DNA of 64,000 nucleotides. It comes from Alkalicoccus saliphilus (GTDB taxonomy: Bacteria > Bacillota > Bacilli > Bacillales > Salisediminibacteriaceae). Positions 26,323-35,040 of this stretch are shown here, in pieces. Positions within the stretch are counted from its first letter, which is position 1; every line of letters starts with the position of its first letter. Location: positions 1-64,000 of the forward strand of contig NZ_PZJJ01000008.1 of NCBI RefSeq assembly GCF_003044065.1, written 5' to 3'. Under the pieces are notes generated by a model. The model saw only the letters and a list, made by a program, of their open reading frames with translations. It ran no database searches and was not told where the DNA came from. The position numbers were made by a program, and so were the translations under genes.

Positions 26323-27936
26323 TTAATAAACTGCAATACTTCCATCGGTCCGTGATTCAGTTCCACCCTGGAGGACCCCGGTTTCGGGATTTCTCCAAAT
26401 GATCTGTCCGCGTCCAAAATGCCCGGACTGGTGAGTCATTTGAATTTCATGCCCTCTCGAGGTAAGTGAAAGAGCAATGTGGTTGGGCACACTTTGTTCC
26501 ACAAGCACTTTTTTCTGTCCCATCCACTGCCACCGCGGTGCGTCCAGAGCAGACTGGGGATTCAGACCGAAATCTACAGAATTCATGACTACCTGCATAT
26601 GTCCCTGGGGCTGCATAAACCCACCCATGACTCCGAATGGTCCTACAGCTTCTTCCCCCTTAGTCAGAAATCCGGGAATAATCGTATGGTATGGTCTCTT
26701 TTTCGGAGCAAGAACATTATCGTGTTCCGGGTCCATACTGAAATTATGGCCCCTGTTCTGCAGAGCAATACCTGTACCCGGTACGACAAGTCCGGATCCG
26801 AAGCCCATGTAGTTGCTTTGAATAAAAGAAACCATATTTCCTTCATTATCTGCAGCCGCAAGGTAGACCGTTCCTGAAGCGGATGGGTCTCCGGCTTCCG
26901 GCATCAATGCCTCTTCCCCTATCTCATTTCTTCTTTTTTGGGCATAACTGTCGCTCAGCATATCATCCGTTTTCTGCGACATTTTCCCGGACTCAGTAAT
27001 ATACTTTTCGCCATCAGTAAAAGCAAGCTTCATAGCTTCGATCTGCCTGTGATACGTATCTTCAGCTTCCCTGGAAGTAAAGGAGTCATTTTTAAGCATG
27101 TTTAAAGCCATTAATGCCACTATTCCCTGTCCATTCGGGGGAATTTCCCATACATCATAGCCTTTGTAGTTGACTGAAATCGGATCCACCCATTCAGGCT
27201 TGAAAGAAGCCAGATCTTTATAGCGGATAAACCCGCCGAAATCTTTGGAAAATTGATCAATTTTTTCTGCAATTTCCCCACGGTAAAAAGATTCCGCACT
27301 CGTTTCACCAATTTTCTCCAGTGAGACAGCGTGGTCTTCCGACTGCCACATCTCTCCTGCAGCAGGTGCCTTCCCGCCGGGAGCGAATGTTTCAAACCAT
27401 GCCTGGAATTCTTCTCCTGTCAGCTGTTCTTTAAACACCCGGGCTGCCTTTTCCCAGAAGCCGGCCAGTGTAGGACTCAGAGGAAACCCTTCTCGCGCGT
27501 ATGTAACCGCCGGTTCCAGTGATTCTTTTAAAGGCAGGTTTCCAAATCGTTCAGCAAGTTCAGCCCAGGCAGCAGGTGCTCCTGGTACTGTGACAGGAGT
27601 AAATCCGTACTTTGGAATTTCCTTAATGCCGCGCTCTTTTAATGCCTCAAGGGAAATACCCTCCGGGGAATGCCCGCTTGCGTTCAAGCCGTAAAGCTTA
27701 TTTTTCACCCACACGAGAGCAAAAGCATCGCTTCCGATACCATTTGAGGTTGGTTCTACTACGGTAAGTGCAGCGGCGGCAGCAATCGCCGCATCAACAG
27801 CGTTGCCCCCCTTTTTTAAAATATCAAGACCTGCCTGGGCTGCCAGCGGCTGGGAGGTCGCTACCATCCCATTCCTTCCGAAAGTTACATTTCGTTGAGA
27901 AGAATAAGGGTACGTATTTGCATTTTTCCAGTTCAT
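26323..27936 (-). CDS. ywrD: Gamma-glutamyltransferase family protein (YwrD type)
   Basis: 537-residue N-terminal nucleophile hydrolase. VATSQPLAAQAGLDILKKGGNAVDAAIAAAAALTVVEPTSNGIGSDAF is the family opening. The autoprocessing Thr lies in SGTVYLAAADNEGNMVS near the middle, and the small subunit has IALQNRGHNFS and GPFGVMGGFMQPQGHMQV. No signal peptide, so it is cytosolic, unlike exported Ggt. It sits next to the CHR transporter pair, as in B. subtilis ywr. The link between thiol/glutamyl chemistry and anion transport is suggestive only. Confidence 0.9.
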   Translation of the reverse strand: MNWKNANTYPYSSQRNVTFGRNGMVATSQPLAAQAGLDILKKGGNAVDAAIAAAAALTVVEPTSNGIGSDAFALVWVKNKLYGLNASGHSPEGISLEALKERGIKEIPKYGFTPVTVPGAPAAWAELAERFGNLPLKESLEPAVTYAREGFPLSPTLAGFWEKAARVFKEQLTGEEFQAWFETFAPGGKAPAAGEMWQSEDHAVSLEKIGETSAESFYRGEIAEKIDQFSKDFGGFIRYKDLASFKPEWVDPISVNYKGYDVWEIPPNGQGIVALMALNMLKNDSFTSREAEDTYHRQIEAMKLAFTDGEKYITESGKMSQKTDDMLSDSYAQKRRNEIGEEALMPEAGDPSASGTVYLAAADNEGNMVSFIQSNYMGFGSGLVVPGTGIALQNRGHNFSMDPEHDNVLAPKKRPYHTIIPGFLTKGEEAVGPFGVMGGFMQPQGHMQVVMNSVDFGLNPQSALDAPRWQWMGQKKVLVEQSVPNHIALSLTSRGHEIQMTHQSGHFGRGQIIWRNPETGVLQGGTESRTDGSIAVY

Positions 27937-27975
27937 AATCAGGACATCAACTCCTTTTTTAATTTATTTTACCAT

Positions 27976-27992
27976 ATTTCGAAAAACGAAAT
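27976..27992. promoter_or_regulatory. Inverted repeat in the ywrD promoter region
   Basis: ATTTCGAAAAACGAAAT: perfect 6-bp arms with a 5-nt centre, upstream of a minus-strand TAAAAT (-10-like) for ywrD. It could be an operator or the 3' hairpin of the SDR gene, whose stop is 20 bp away. Confidence 0.4.
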
Positions 27993-28011
27993 AACTATTC
28001 ATTTATACGGT

Positions 28012-28770
28012 TTAGAAATTGGACCGGGACTGCCCGCCATCTACATTCAGCGTGGCCCCAACAATCCAGGAAGCCCGTTCAGACGCCAGAAAAACTGCTG
28101 TATCAGCAACTTCCTCCACCGTACCGAAGCGGCCGGCAGGAATTTGTTCCTCCACAAACCGATTGATTTTCTCCGGATTTTCTTCCAGCCGCTTCTGCCA
28201 GTTGCCGGTAGGGTGAAGAATTGAGCCCGGAGCAATTCCATTTACGCGTATCCCGTCTTGAATTACTTCATCCGCCATGGATTTTGTCAGGCTGATCATG
28301 GCAGCTTTGGCATTATTGTAGGATGGTTTCCCCCCGGATTCTCTTCCGAAAATAGAAGAAATATTAATAACTGCTCCGCTTTTATGCTTTTTCATTTCTG
28401 CTGCTGCAAGCTGAGACAAGTGCAGCGCGGAAAAATAATTGAGTTCCATCGCTTCCCTGAAACTGGATACTGGTGTTTCCATTGTTTTTCCTCCGCTGGA
28501 ACCACCGGCATTATTGACGAGTATATCGATCGTACCAAAGTTTTTGATGAAGGCTTTAAAGGCTTCTTCTCTTTCTGTTTCGTTCGAAACATCCGCCTGA
28601 ATTGCGTAAATGCCGGTAAGCTCTTCTTTCAGGTTGTTAAGTCCTTCCGTGCCGCGGGCGATGACGCCGACTTCTGCCCCTTCCCTGATAAAAGCTTCTG
28701 CGATTCCCCGGCCGATTCCTTTGGAGCCTCCCGTGACAAGTACTTTTTTACCTTTTAAATGCAGATCCAT
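28012..28770 (-). CDS. SDR-family oxidoreductase, unknown substrate
   Basis: 252 residues. TGGSKGIGRGIA cofactor loop, NNAGG, SSIFGRESGGKPSYNNAKAA (catalytic Ser, Tyr, Lys) and NVDGGQSRSNF end. RGTEG after the second strand. It resembles 3-oxoacyl reductase-type SDRs, but the substrate cannot be read. It starts 2 bp after the mutY stop, so it is likely co-transcribed with mutY. Confidence 0.85.
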   Translation of the reverse strand: MDLHLKGKKVLVTGGSKGIGRGIAEAFIREGAEVGVIARGTEGLNNLKEELTGIYAIQADVSNETEREEAFKAFIKNFGTIDILVNNAGGSSGGKTMETPVSSFREAMELNYFSALHLSQLAAAEMKKHKSGAVINISSIFGRESGGKPSYNNAKAAMISLTKSMADEVIQDGIRVNGIAPGSILHPTGNWQKRLEENPEKINRFVEEQIPAGRFGTVEEVADTAVFLASERASWIVGATLNVDGGQSRSNF

Positions 28771-28772
28771 TA

Positions 28773-29831
28773 TTACTCCTCCTCTAAACTTTGCATGATT
28801 TTTTGATGAGATACCGGAAAAGTGAATTCTTTTAACTCGTCTTTTGTAAGAAGCCGCTGATGGGAACCAATATTATCTACTTTCCCCTCTGCCCGGTAAA
28901 CTTTAATTTCCCACACCAGATGAGAAAAAACGTGCTTCACATCGTAATAATAGTTCACCTCTTCCTCCACTGCGGCTCCAAACTCTGCTGCAAAAGCAGC
29001 AATATCTTCGTCTGTTTCCTCCGCTGCTTCAATGTACGGAAACTGCCACAGCTTGGCAAGCAGCCCTGTATCGGGTCTTTTTTCCACAAGAAACCGGTCG
29101 TTTTCGTCCTGCAGCACAAGTGCTTTCAGGTGGACGGTACGGGGAGGCTTCTTTTTTGCTTTAACAGGCAGCAGATCCTGAACCCCTTCCTCCTTTGCTG
29201 AGCAGTGCTTCTGGACCGGACAGAGGAGGCAGGCGGGGCTTGTAGGGGTGCATATAACAGCGCCCAGTTCCATAACGGCCTGATTAAAATCCGAGGCTCT
29301 GTTCTCGGCTATAATCTCCCTTATAAGCTGCTCAAACTTGTTTTTGGCTGCAGCTTTTCCTATGTCGTCGTAAATCGTAAATAGGCGGGAAAGCACCCGC
29401 ATGACATTTCCGTCTACGGCGGGAGCAGGGACATTGTAGGCGATGGACAGAACAGCCCCCGCCGTGTAGGGCCCCACTCCCTGAAGCTTTTTAATATCTT
29501 CTTCTGTGTCCGGCACTTTCCCTTTATACTCATCCCTTACTTCCTTCACAGCAGTATGAAGATTTCGTGCCCGGGAATAATAACCAAGACCTTCCCAGGC
29601 TTTCAGCACTTTATCTTCATCGGCATCAGCCAGATCCTGCAGCGTCGGAAACTTTTCCATAAAATTATTATAATACGGAATAACTGTATCTACTTTTGTC
29701 TGCTGAAGCATGATTTCCGATACCCAGATACGATAGGGATCCGTTTCACGGCGCCACGGAAGATCTCTCTTTTCTTTATCGTACCAGTCCAGCAGATCCT
29801 GCTGAAAACTTTTTTTATCTAATATTTTCAC
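28773..29831 (-). CDS. mutY: MutY, A/G-specific adenine glycosylase
   Basis: 352-residue base-excision enzyme that removes adenine mispaired with 8-oxoguanine. Catalytic Glu in SEIMLQQTKV, helix-hairpin-helix LQGVGPYTAGAV, catalytic Asp in VDGNVMRVL. The 4Fe-4S loop has the exact C-x6-C-x2-C-x5-C spacing (CTPTSPACLLCPVQKHC). The C-terminal domain is NUDIX-like and reads 8-oxoG. Start: GTG at 29831 is 8 nt from GAGGAG; the upstream in-frame TTG is only 2 nt away. It matches B. subtilis YfhQ by position. Confidence 0.95.
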   Translation of the reverse strand: MKILDKKSFQQDLLDWYDKEKRDLPWRRETDPYRIWVSEIMLQQTKVDTVIPYYNNFMEKFPTLQDLADADEDKVLKAWEGLGYYSRARNLHTAVKEVRDEYKGKVPDTEEDIKKLQGVGPYTAGAVLSIAYNVPAPAVDGNVMRVLSRLFTIYDDIGKAAAKNKFEQLIREIIAENRASDFNQAVMELGAVICTPTSPACLLCPVQKHCSAKEEGVQDLLPVKAKKKPPRTVHLKALVLQDENDRFLVEKRPDTGLLAKLWQFPYIEAAEETDEDIAAFAAEFGAAVEEEVNYYYDVKHVFSHLVWEIKVYRAEGKVDNIGSHQRLLTKDELKEFTFPVSHQKIMQSLEEE

Positions 29832-29908
29832 CTGCAAAACTCCTCTTTTTAAACGTACTAAAAACGGGTAGAATAAAAATATCGCCAGTATCTGATGGAG
29901 GGAAACAT

Positions 29909-30883
29909 ATGGACACAGCTACTCACGTCGTTATGGGCGTTGCTATTGGAGGGCTTGCTGCCCTTGATCCTGTCGTTGCAGGAGATCCGGCCATGACTCA
30001 GGCCGTTATGATCGGAGCTGTAGTAGGTTCTCAGGCTCCGGATTTCGACACGGTTTTAAAACTGAAAAATAATGCGGTTTATATCCGCAACCACCGCGGG
30101 GTTACTCACTCGGTCCCTTTTTGGTTTATATGGCCGACTCTTATTACCCTGCTGCTATATTTTATCATGCCTTCTATTAATTTGTTCCACCTTTGGATGT
30201 GGACTTTTTTCGCCGTTTTTATACATGTTTTTATCGATATATTTAATGCATACGGGACTAAAGCCTTTGCTCCAATCTACAATAAATGGCTCGCTTTAGG
30301 GGTTATTAACATTTTCGATCCTTTTATATTTATTGCCCACATTGCAGCTATTCTTGCATGGAGATTCGGCGCTGATCCGGGATGGACTTTTTTATTAATG
30401 TTTCTCATTATCGTTGTATATTACTTTTGGCGTATTTTTGAACAGAATCAGGTTCATAAGGCGGTGCATAAACAGCATCCCGATGCCACGCACATTTTTA
30501 CATCCCCTACTTTCCGATGGAACCGCTGGCATATTGTAGTACGTACAACAGAGCTTATGTACGTGGCCGAGTGGAAAAATGGGAAGCTTACTTACTTTGA
30601 AACGTATCCTTTCGAACCGATTCCCGAGGATCCGGTTATCAATGCGGCAAGGAAGGATGATAATCTGGAAGCTTTCTTATCTTTTTCTCCTGCTTACCGC
30701 TGGGCTGTTTCACTTGAGGAACACGGCTATTCTGTAAAATTTGTGGATCTCAGGTACCGTTCAAAAGGATATTATCCATTCGTCGCCATCGTACGGCTGG
30801 ATGAAGATCTGAACGTACTCAGTTCTTACACAGGCTGGATTTACAATACGGATACTCTCCGCAGAAAGCTGAGCTATGCTTAG
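29909..30883 (+). CDS. yfhP: YfhP, membrane-bound metal-dependent hydrolase (DUF457)
   Basis: 324 residues. MDTATHVVMG start, then SQAPDFDTVLK, HRGVTHSVPFW and HVFIDIFNAYGTKAFAPI, the His/Asp metal-ligand pattern of the YdjM/YfhP family. About five membrane helices in residues 1-190, then a soluble domain. B. subtilis YfhP occupies the same place divergent from mutY and has been described as a negative regulator of its neighbours, from memory. Start ATG after GGAGGG. Confidence 0.9.
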   Translation: MDTATHVVMGVAIGGLAALDPVVAGDPAMTQAVMIGAVVGSQAPDFDTVLKLKNNAVYIRNHRGVTHSVPFWFIWPTLITLLLYFIMPSINLFHLWMWTFFAVFIHVFIDIFNAYGTKAFAPIYNKWLALGVINIFDPFIFIAHIAAILAWRFGADPGWTFLLMFLIIVVYYFWRIFEQNQVHKAVHKQHPDATHIFTSPTFRWNRWHIVVRTTELMYVAEWKNGKLTYFETYPFEPIPEDPVINAARKDDNLEAFLSFSPAYRWAVSLEEHGYSVKFVDLRYRSKGYYPFVAIVRLDEDLNVLSSYTGWIYNTDTLRRKLSYA

Positions 30884-30886
30884 AAA

Positions 30887-30921
30887 GAGCAGGCGCCCTA
30901 AGGGGTGCCTGCTCTATTTTT
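30887..30921. terminator. Bidirectional terminator between yfhP and yfhJ
   Basis: GAGCAGGCGCCC / GGGTGCCTGCTC hairpin followed by TATTTTT, between convergent genes. Confidence 0.9.
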
Positions 30922-30933
30922 AACTGCCATAAC

Positions 30934-31218
30934 TTACTGATAAAAGCCTTTCTGGTTGAACCATTTTTTATATTTAGGGTTATTTCTGATCATTTCGTGC
31001 AGTTCAGGTCCGTAGTTATCAATCCATTGTATTACAATTTTTTCTGTCGTTTCTTTTCCTTTATACTCATAGCCCGCTTTTGCATAAGTCGCTTCGAAAT
31101 CTTCCCAGAGAAGCTCCACCCATGTTCTGGCTTCTGCATAGGAAAGGCTGCTGTTCTTTTCCAGCAGACGGTCTGTCAGTCGGCTGATATAATCTTCCAC
31201 GTTAAATTCTCCTTCCAT
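30934..31218 (-). CDS. yfhJ: YfhJ (WVELL family) small protein
   Basis: 94 residues with LSYAEARTWVELLWEDFEATYAKAGYEYKG, the name-giving WVELL motif of the family, and VIQWIDNYGPELHE. Cytosolic, role unknown. Position between yfhP and yfhH matches B. subtilis. Start ATG after GAAGGAG. Confidence 0.93.
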   Translation of the reverse strand: MEGEFNVEDYISRLTDRLLEKNSSLSYAEARTWVELLWEDFEATYAKAGYEYKGKETTEKIVIQWIDNYGPELHEMIRNNPKYKKWFNQKGFYQ

Positions 31219-31329
31219 CTTTTATCTTCTCTGCAGAATGGTTTAAGCAGACTCACATATTTATTTTCTCTGTTTCAGTTTAATATTGTTTTGTGAAAGG
31301 CTGCCTTGAAAACAGATCATTTGGGAGAC

Positions 31330-31450
31330 GGACATAACGCTGCTTCACTTTTGGCGAGGCTTTAATTCTGGCGGAAGAACCGTTCGCCAAGGCGGGCCGG
31401 TTGGAAGCGAAGTGTTTTTCCAGCAGTCCGCGAACTTTAATATAGCTTTA
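31330..31450 (+). repeat. Intergenic repeat family B, tail copy near yfhH
   Basis: GGCGGGCCGGTTGGAAGCGAAGTGTTTTTCC followed by CGCGAACTTTAATATAGCT resembles the tail of the repeats at 56350 and 765. It has GC-rich, partly palindromic pieces (TTCGCCAAGGCG). It ends at the yfhH stop codon. Confidence 0.5.
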
Positions 31451-31762
31451 TGATAAAGGTGCTTCAAGTACTGAGATCGGTACCGCCTCGATAGTAGAAA
31501 CATTTTCCCGGTGCCCCCAGGCAAAAATCCCGTTCATGTAACTGATTTTAAAACCTTCTCCAGATCCCCTCATTGCATAGGTGGTTCCCGGTTTAAAGTC
31601 CTCCGGATCCAGCAGGTAGGCTTCGGCCATTATGATTTTTCTTTCGTGCACGGCATATTCGTTTATTATTCCTTTTGCTTCTGCTTTCTGTGCGAGAACA
31701 CGGAGTTCGGCTATTTCTGCTTCCAGCTCTTCCTTTGTCATTCGGCTGTACTGTTTATCCAT
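31448..31762 (-). CDS. yfhH: YfhH (DUF1811) small protein
   Basis: 104 residues. MDKQYSRMTKEELEAEIAEL, GIINEYAVHERKIIMAEAYLLDPEDF and ISYMNGIFAWGHR match YfhH. The C-terminal half resembles a small beta barrel. Role unknown. It is co-oriented with recX (106-bp gap). Start ATG after GGAGAGA. Confidence 0.93.
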   Translation of the reverse strand: MDKQYSRMTKEELEAEIAELRVLAQKAEAKGIINEYAVHERKIIMAEAYLLDPEDFKPGTTYAMRGSGEGFKISYMNGIFAWGHRENVSTIEAVPISVLEAPLS

Positions 31763-31868
31763 CTGCAGAATCTCTCCTTTTCAATAATTTTTATGCGGAT
31801 TATTTATGCGCTTTAACTTATCAGAGCAGTTTTAATACAGCCGGCCTGATAAAAACCTGCATCGGGAC

Positions 31869-32684
31869 TTATTGTTCTTCTGCTTCTTTTTCCTCCAGCC
31901 ACTGATCAATCAGTTCCCCTGGAAAACCCCTTCGGTAAAGTGCCTGTTTTACTTTTTGACGGCGTGCGTAGGGATCTTTCGATTCGTTTTTTCTCCACGC
32001 TTTTTCTCCCCAACTGCTTACAGCGTCCCATTCCTCTTCCTCATCAGCTTCGATATCTGCTTCTTTGACGGCTTCAAAAGCGATACTGGATGGGAAGCCT
32101 CTCTGCATCAAAAACTGTACCAGCTTCTGCTCCCTCTGTCTGGCCGATTCTCGGCGGTAGGATGTCTGCTTTTTCTCGGCAAGCTGAATTGCCAGTTCGA
32201 GCTGTTCTTCCGGCGTGTACTGCGATAAAGATTTATCCATAATAGCCTCTGCAACCCCTTTTTGTTTTAATTCCTGCCTGATTACGAGCGGACCTTTTTT
32301 CGACTGATCTCTTTTTGTGCGGACGAATGAAGCTGCGAACCTCTCATCGTTTACGAAATCCAGTTTCCGGAGTTTTTCTATCATATTTTCTCTTTCTTCT
32401 GCAGGTACCTCCTGCTCCCTCAAATAATCATCCAGTTCTTTTTCCGAGCGCATTCGGAAAGAGAGAAAATTCAATGCTCGCTGGTAAGCTTTATCCCACT
32501 CATCCGTCTGTTTCAATCGATCCATTTCTTTATCTGTCAGTTCCATGCCTTTCGAAAGACCTTCTTTTACAAGAACATCTTCTGAAAGAGAAAAACTGTA
32601 TTCTGCCGTATTATTTTTTTCGATATATATGTGGTAGCGGTGCTTCGTCTTCTTGGCCGCCTGAATTTTTGCTATTTTTGGCAT
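31869..32684 (-). CDS. recX: RecX, regulator of RecA
   Basis: 271-residue helical protein with three RecX-type triple-helix repeats: ALNFLSFRMRSEKELDDYLRE, FVNDERFAASFVRTKRDQSKKGPLVIRQELKQKG and LYRRGFPGELIDQWLE. RecX modulates RecA filament growth. An N-terminal segment of about 60 residues precedes the repeats, as in Bacillus. Start ATG after AAAGGAG. Divergent from yfhF. Confidence 0.93.
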   Translation of the reverse strand: MPKIAKIQAAKKTKHRYHIYIEKNNTAEYSFSLSEDVLVKEGLSKGMELTDKEMDRLKQTDEWDKAYQRALNFLSFRMRSEKELDDYLREQEVPAEERENMIEKLRKLDFVNDERFAASFVRTKRDQSKKGPLVIRQELKQKGVAEAIMDKSLSQYTPEEQLELAIQLAEKKQTSYRRESARQREQKLVQFLMQRGFPSSIAFEAVKEADIEADEEEEWDAVSSWGEKAWRKNESKDPYARRQKVKQALYRRGFPGELIDQWLEEKEAEEQ

Positions 32685-32775
32685 GAGCTCTCCTTTCTTT
32701 CCGGTACGGGACGTTTCAACATCCTCAATTTAAGGAATAGTTACTACACTTACGATTATATCAGGAGGGGTCATC

Positions 32776-33681
32776 ATGAAAGTGGCGATAGCAGGAGGTA
32801 CAGGGTTAATAGGTACTAATATAACAAAACAATTACTTAATAAAGGACACGAGGTATACATTTTAACACGTAACCCACAGAATAAGCAGGATTCTGATGG
32901 GATAAGCTACATTCAATGGCTCACTTCCGAAGCAGAACCTGAAAAAAAGCTGGAAGGAATTGATGGATTCATCAATCTTGCCGGTGAAAGTCTGAACAGC
33001 GGACGCTGGACAGAACAGAAGAAAAAGGAGATTCTGGACAGCCGGATCGACGTCACGAAAGAAACAGTCCGTATTTTACATGCTTTAAATAAAAAACCTT
33101 CCGTACTTATTAACGGATCGGCGGTAGGTTATTACGGTACGTCATTCGAAGAAACATTTACGGAAGATGATACTGAACCAGGGAACGATTTTCTAGCAGA
33201 CGTCGTAGCCCGCTGGGAAGAAGAAGCAAAGCAGGCTCCGGCTGAAACACGCCTCGTATTCAGCCGTTTTGGAATCGTCCTGTCTGCAGAAGACGGCGCT
33301 CTAAAAAAAATGCTCCCTCCCTTTAAAATGGGGATAGGCGGCCGGATTGGAACCGGTGAGCAGTGGATGTCGTGGATACACGTAGAAGATGTAGCACGTG
33401 CCCTTGTCTACTGCCTGGAAAATGAAAATATGAGCGGACCGGTTAATATTACTTCCCCGACTCCGGAAAAAATGAACTCCTTCGGTCGTACACTGGCAGA
33501 AATACTCGATCGTCCCTACTGGGCTCCCGTGCCGAGTAATGTTCTTAAAATTGCTTTAGGAGAGATGAGTGTATTAATACTCGAAGGGCAGCAGGCAGTA
33601 CCGCAGAAACTGCTCGACAGCGGGTTTAAATTCGAATTCCCTCATCTCCATGAAGCATTGTATGACCTGCTGAAACGCTGA
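32776..33681 (+). CDS. yfhF: YfhF, TIGR01777-type SDR epimerase
   Basis: 301 residues. VAIAGGTGLIGTNITKQL at the start, FINLAGESLNSGRWTEQKKKEILDSRI, NGSAVGYYGT, SRFGIVLS, WMSWIHVEDV and a C-terminal DUF1731 segment (LEGQQAVPQKLLDSGFKFEFP). Substrate unknown; distant relatives affect cell division or plastid biology. Position next to recX matches B. subtilis. Start ATG after AGGAGG. Confidence 0.93.
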   Translation: MKVAIAGGTGLIGTNITKQLLNKGHEVYILTRNPQNKQDSDGISYIQWLTSEAEPEKKLEGIDGFINLAGESLNSGRWTEQKKKEILDSRIDVTKETVRILHALNKKPSVLINGSAVGYYGTSFEETFTEDDTEPGNDFLADVVARWEEEAKQAPAETRLVFSRFGIVLSAEDGALKKMLPPFKMGIGGRIGTGEQWMSWIHVEDVARALVYCLENENMSGPVNITSPTPEKMNSFGRTLAEILDRPYWAPVPSNVLKIALGEMSVLILEGQQAVPQKLLDSGFKFEFPHLHEALYDLLKR

Positions 33682-33693
33682 ATAAACTGAAAG

Positions 33694-33727
33694 CTGGAAG
33701 GCTGCCCGTCATCGGGACAGCCTTTTA
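33694..33727 (+). terminator. yfhF terminator
   Basis: AAGGCTGCCCG / CGGGACAGCCTTTT hairpin with T-run, 15 bp past the stop. Confidence 0.85.
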
Positions 33728-33944
33728 ATTCTTGCGGTTTTAACTTGTTTTTCCATCATAGGAAACTCATCAGTAAAGCAGCTGCTATCCTGTTTTAATA
33801 ATTTTTTTCTGATTACGTTCGAACCTGCTTTTTGACTATTACCTGCCTTCCCCTACACAAACGCAGTTATAAACGTTAAGATAGATATAGAAACGGCCGT
33901 CTTTACTAACAGCGGCAGCACCCATAGAAAGGGGAGACGCTACA

Positions 33945-34811
33945 ATGACATATTTAGCACCCTGCTTTTTAGGCAGAAAAGTATACGCGGACGGAGAGAA
34001 AACGAAATATTACGTAGTGAAATACGAAGAAAAAGCCGGGAAACAGACGGTAGATGTACTTTTGTTCGACCACGAACAGCCTGTTATATTCGGTATAATG
34101 GACTTTCAGGGGAATTTCCTGGATTCTTTTTTTCTGACCGATAAATCCACGAAAGCTTCCGGTGAAGCTCTGGAACGCTGGAAGGAGATAGATTCCCGGA
34201 AAAAGCAGTACCGCGTGACCCAGGACGATTTAAAGGATGCGTTAAAACCAGAATCCAAAGCTAAAAAGAAAAATAAGAAGATAAAAAAACTTCTTCATGA
34301 CGAGCATCTTGAAGATATTAAGCACCAGTGGCCTTCACGTCTTCTGACACTTCAAAGAGAGGAAGACGGCGCGGAAGACTCGCTGATTATGGAGACCCTC
34401 GCCGAAGCTCTCGGAACAGCCAATCCGAAAAAAGCTTACTTGTTCCTCCGTTTTCACCGAATGGATGGCTTTATCCCTCCTATCGGACCATTTACAGCAA
34501 AACACCCGGAACTCGTAGAAAAGGTTTCCTATGATTACTTTCACGTTGATCATGGATCCGTACTTGAGGATTTTCTGCTTACAGCTGCTCATGAAGCACC
34601 TCTTGACGACAAAAAACTGATTGAATCAATTCTTCAGTATATCGAGAAGCTGGACAACGTGTATGGAAATAACGTGTTGAAAAAAGCTCTTACTACCTTT
34701 TCCCGCCGCCTGAAAAAAGAGCAGGGTATATCCATGAAAGAATGGCTCAGTGATGTAACAGCAGACAGAACGCTGAAAAAATCTGTTGTTCAGGCTCTGA
34801 AAAAAGCTTAA
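33945..34811 (+). CDS. Uncharacterised cytosolic protein, 288 residues
   Basis: Not recognised. The N-terminal 80 residues are beta-rich (YYVVKYEEKAGKQTVDVLLFDHEQPVIFG). A lysine-rich linker (SKAKKKNKKIKKLL, residues about 104-117) follows. The rest is helical and ends with a basic helix (TLKKSVVQALKKA). A region reading HRMDGFIPPIGPFTAKHPE is the least random-looking stretch and could be a conserved core. No membrane helix, signal peptide or metal motif. Monocistronic: ATG after GGGGAG, strong terminator 22 bp past the stop. The lysine runs suggest nucleic-acid or ribosome contact; weakly supported. Confidence 0.7.
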   Translation: MTYLAPCFLGRKVYADGEKTKYYVVKYEEKAGKQTVDVLLFDHEQPVIFGIMDFQGNFLDSFFLTDKSTKASGEALERWKEIDSRKKQYRVTQDDLKDALKPESKAKKKNKKIKKLLHDEHLEDIKHQWPSRLLTLQREEDGAEDSLIMETLAEALGTANPKKAYLFLRFHRMDGFIPPIGPFTAKHPELVEKVSYDYFHVDHGSVLEDFLLTAAHEAPLDDKKLIESILQYIEKLDNVYGNNVLKKALTTFSRRLKKEQGISMKEWLSDVTADRTLKKSVVQALKKA

Positions 34812-34832
34812 GAACCGGAATGCTATAAAAAC

Positions 34833-34880
34833 AGCTAAAATCGTCATCTCCTTAAGGGGATGACGATTTTAGCTTGTTGA
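34833..34880. terminator. Strong terminator after the 288-residue protein
   Basis: AGCTAAAATCGTCATC / GATGACGATTTTAGCT, perfect 16-bp arms with a 10-nt loop, then TTGTTG. Works on both strands and also ends treR transcripts. Confidence 0.9.
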
Positions 34881-35040
34881 ATAAAGGATCGGTGCCCAAA
34901 ATTTATTCCAGGGGTTGTATAAGCTCCTTCTCTTACCGAGCCTGTCACGGGGCTCGGCTTCTGCTGTTCGGCGCAGGCTGTGGAAAAGAATCTTCTGGCT
35001 GGGGTTCTTTCTCAGATTTTTTGCAGACGGTCATTCACTT
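34870..35040 (+). repeat. Intergenic repeat family B copy next to treR
   Basis: Begins AGCTTGTTGAATAAA and continues with TGTATAAGCTCCTTCTC, as at 56350 (AGCTTGTTGATTAAA, TGTATAGACTCCTTCTC). A GC-rich middle carries an inverted pair CCGAGCC / GGCTCGG. It runs up to the treR stop codon and may have shaped the TreR C-terminus. No gene. Confidence 0.55.
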
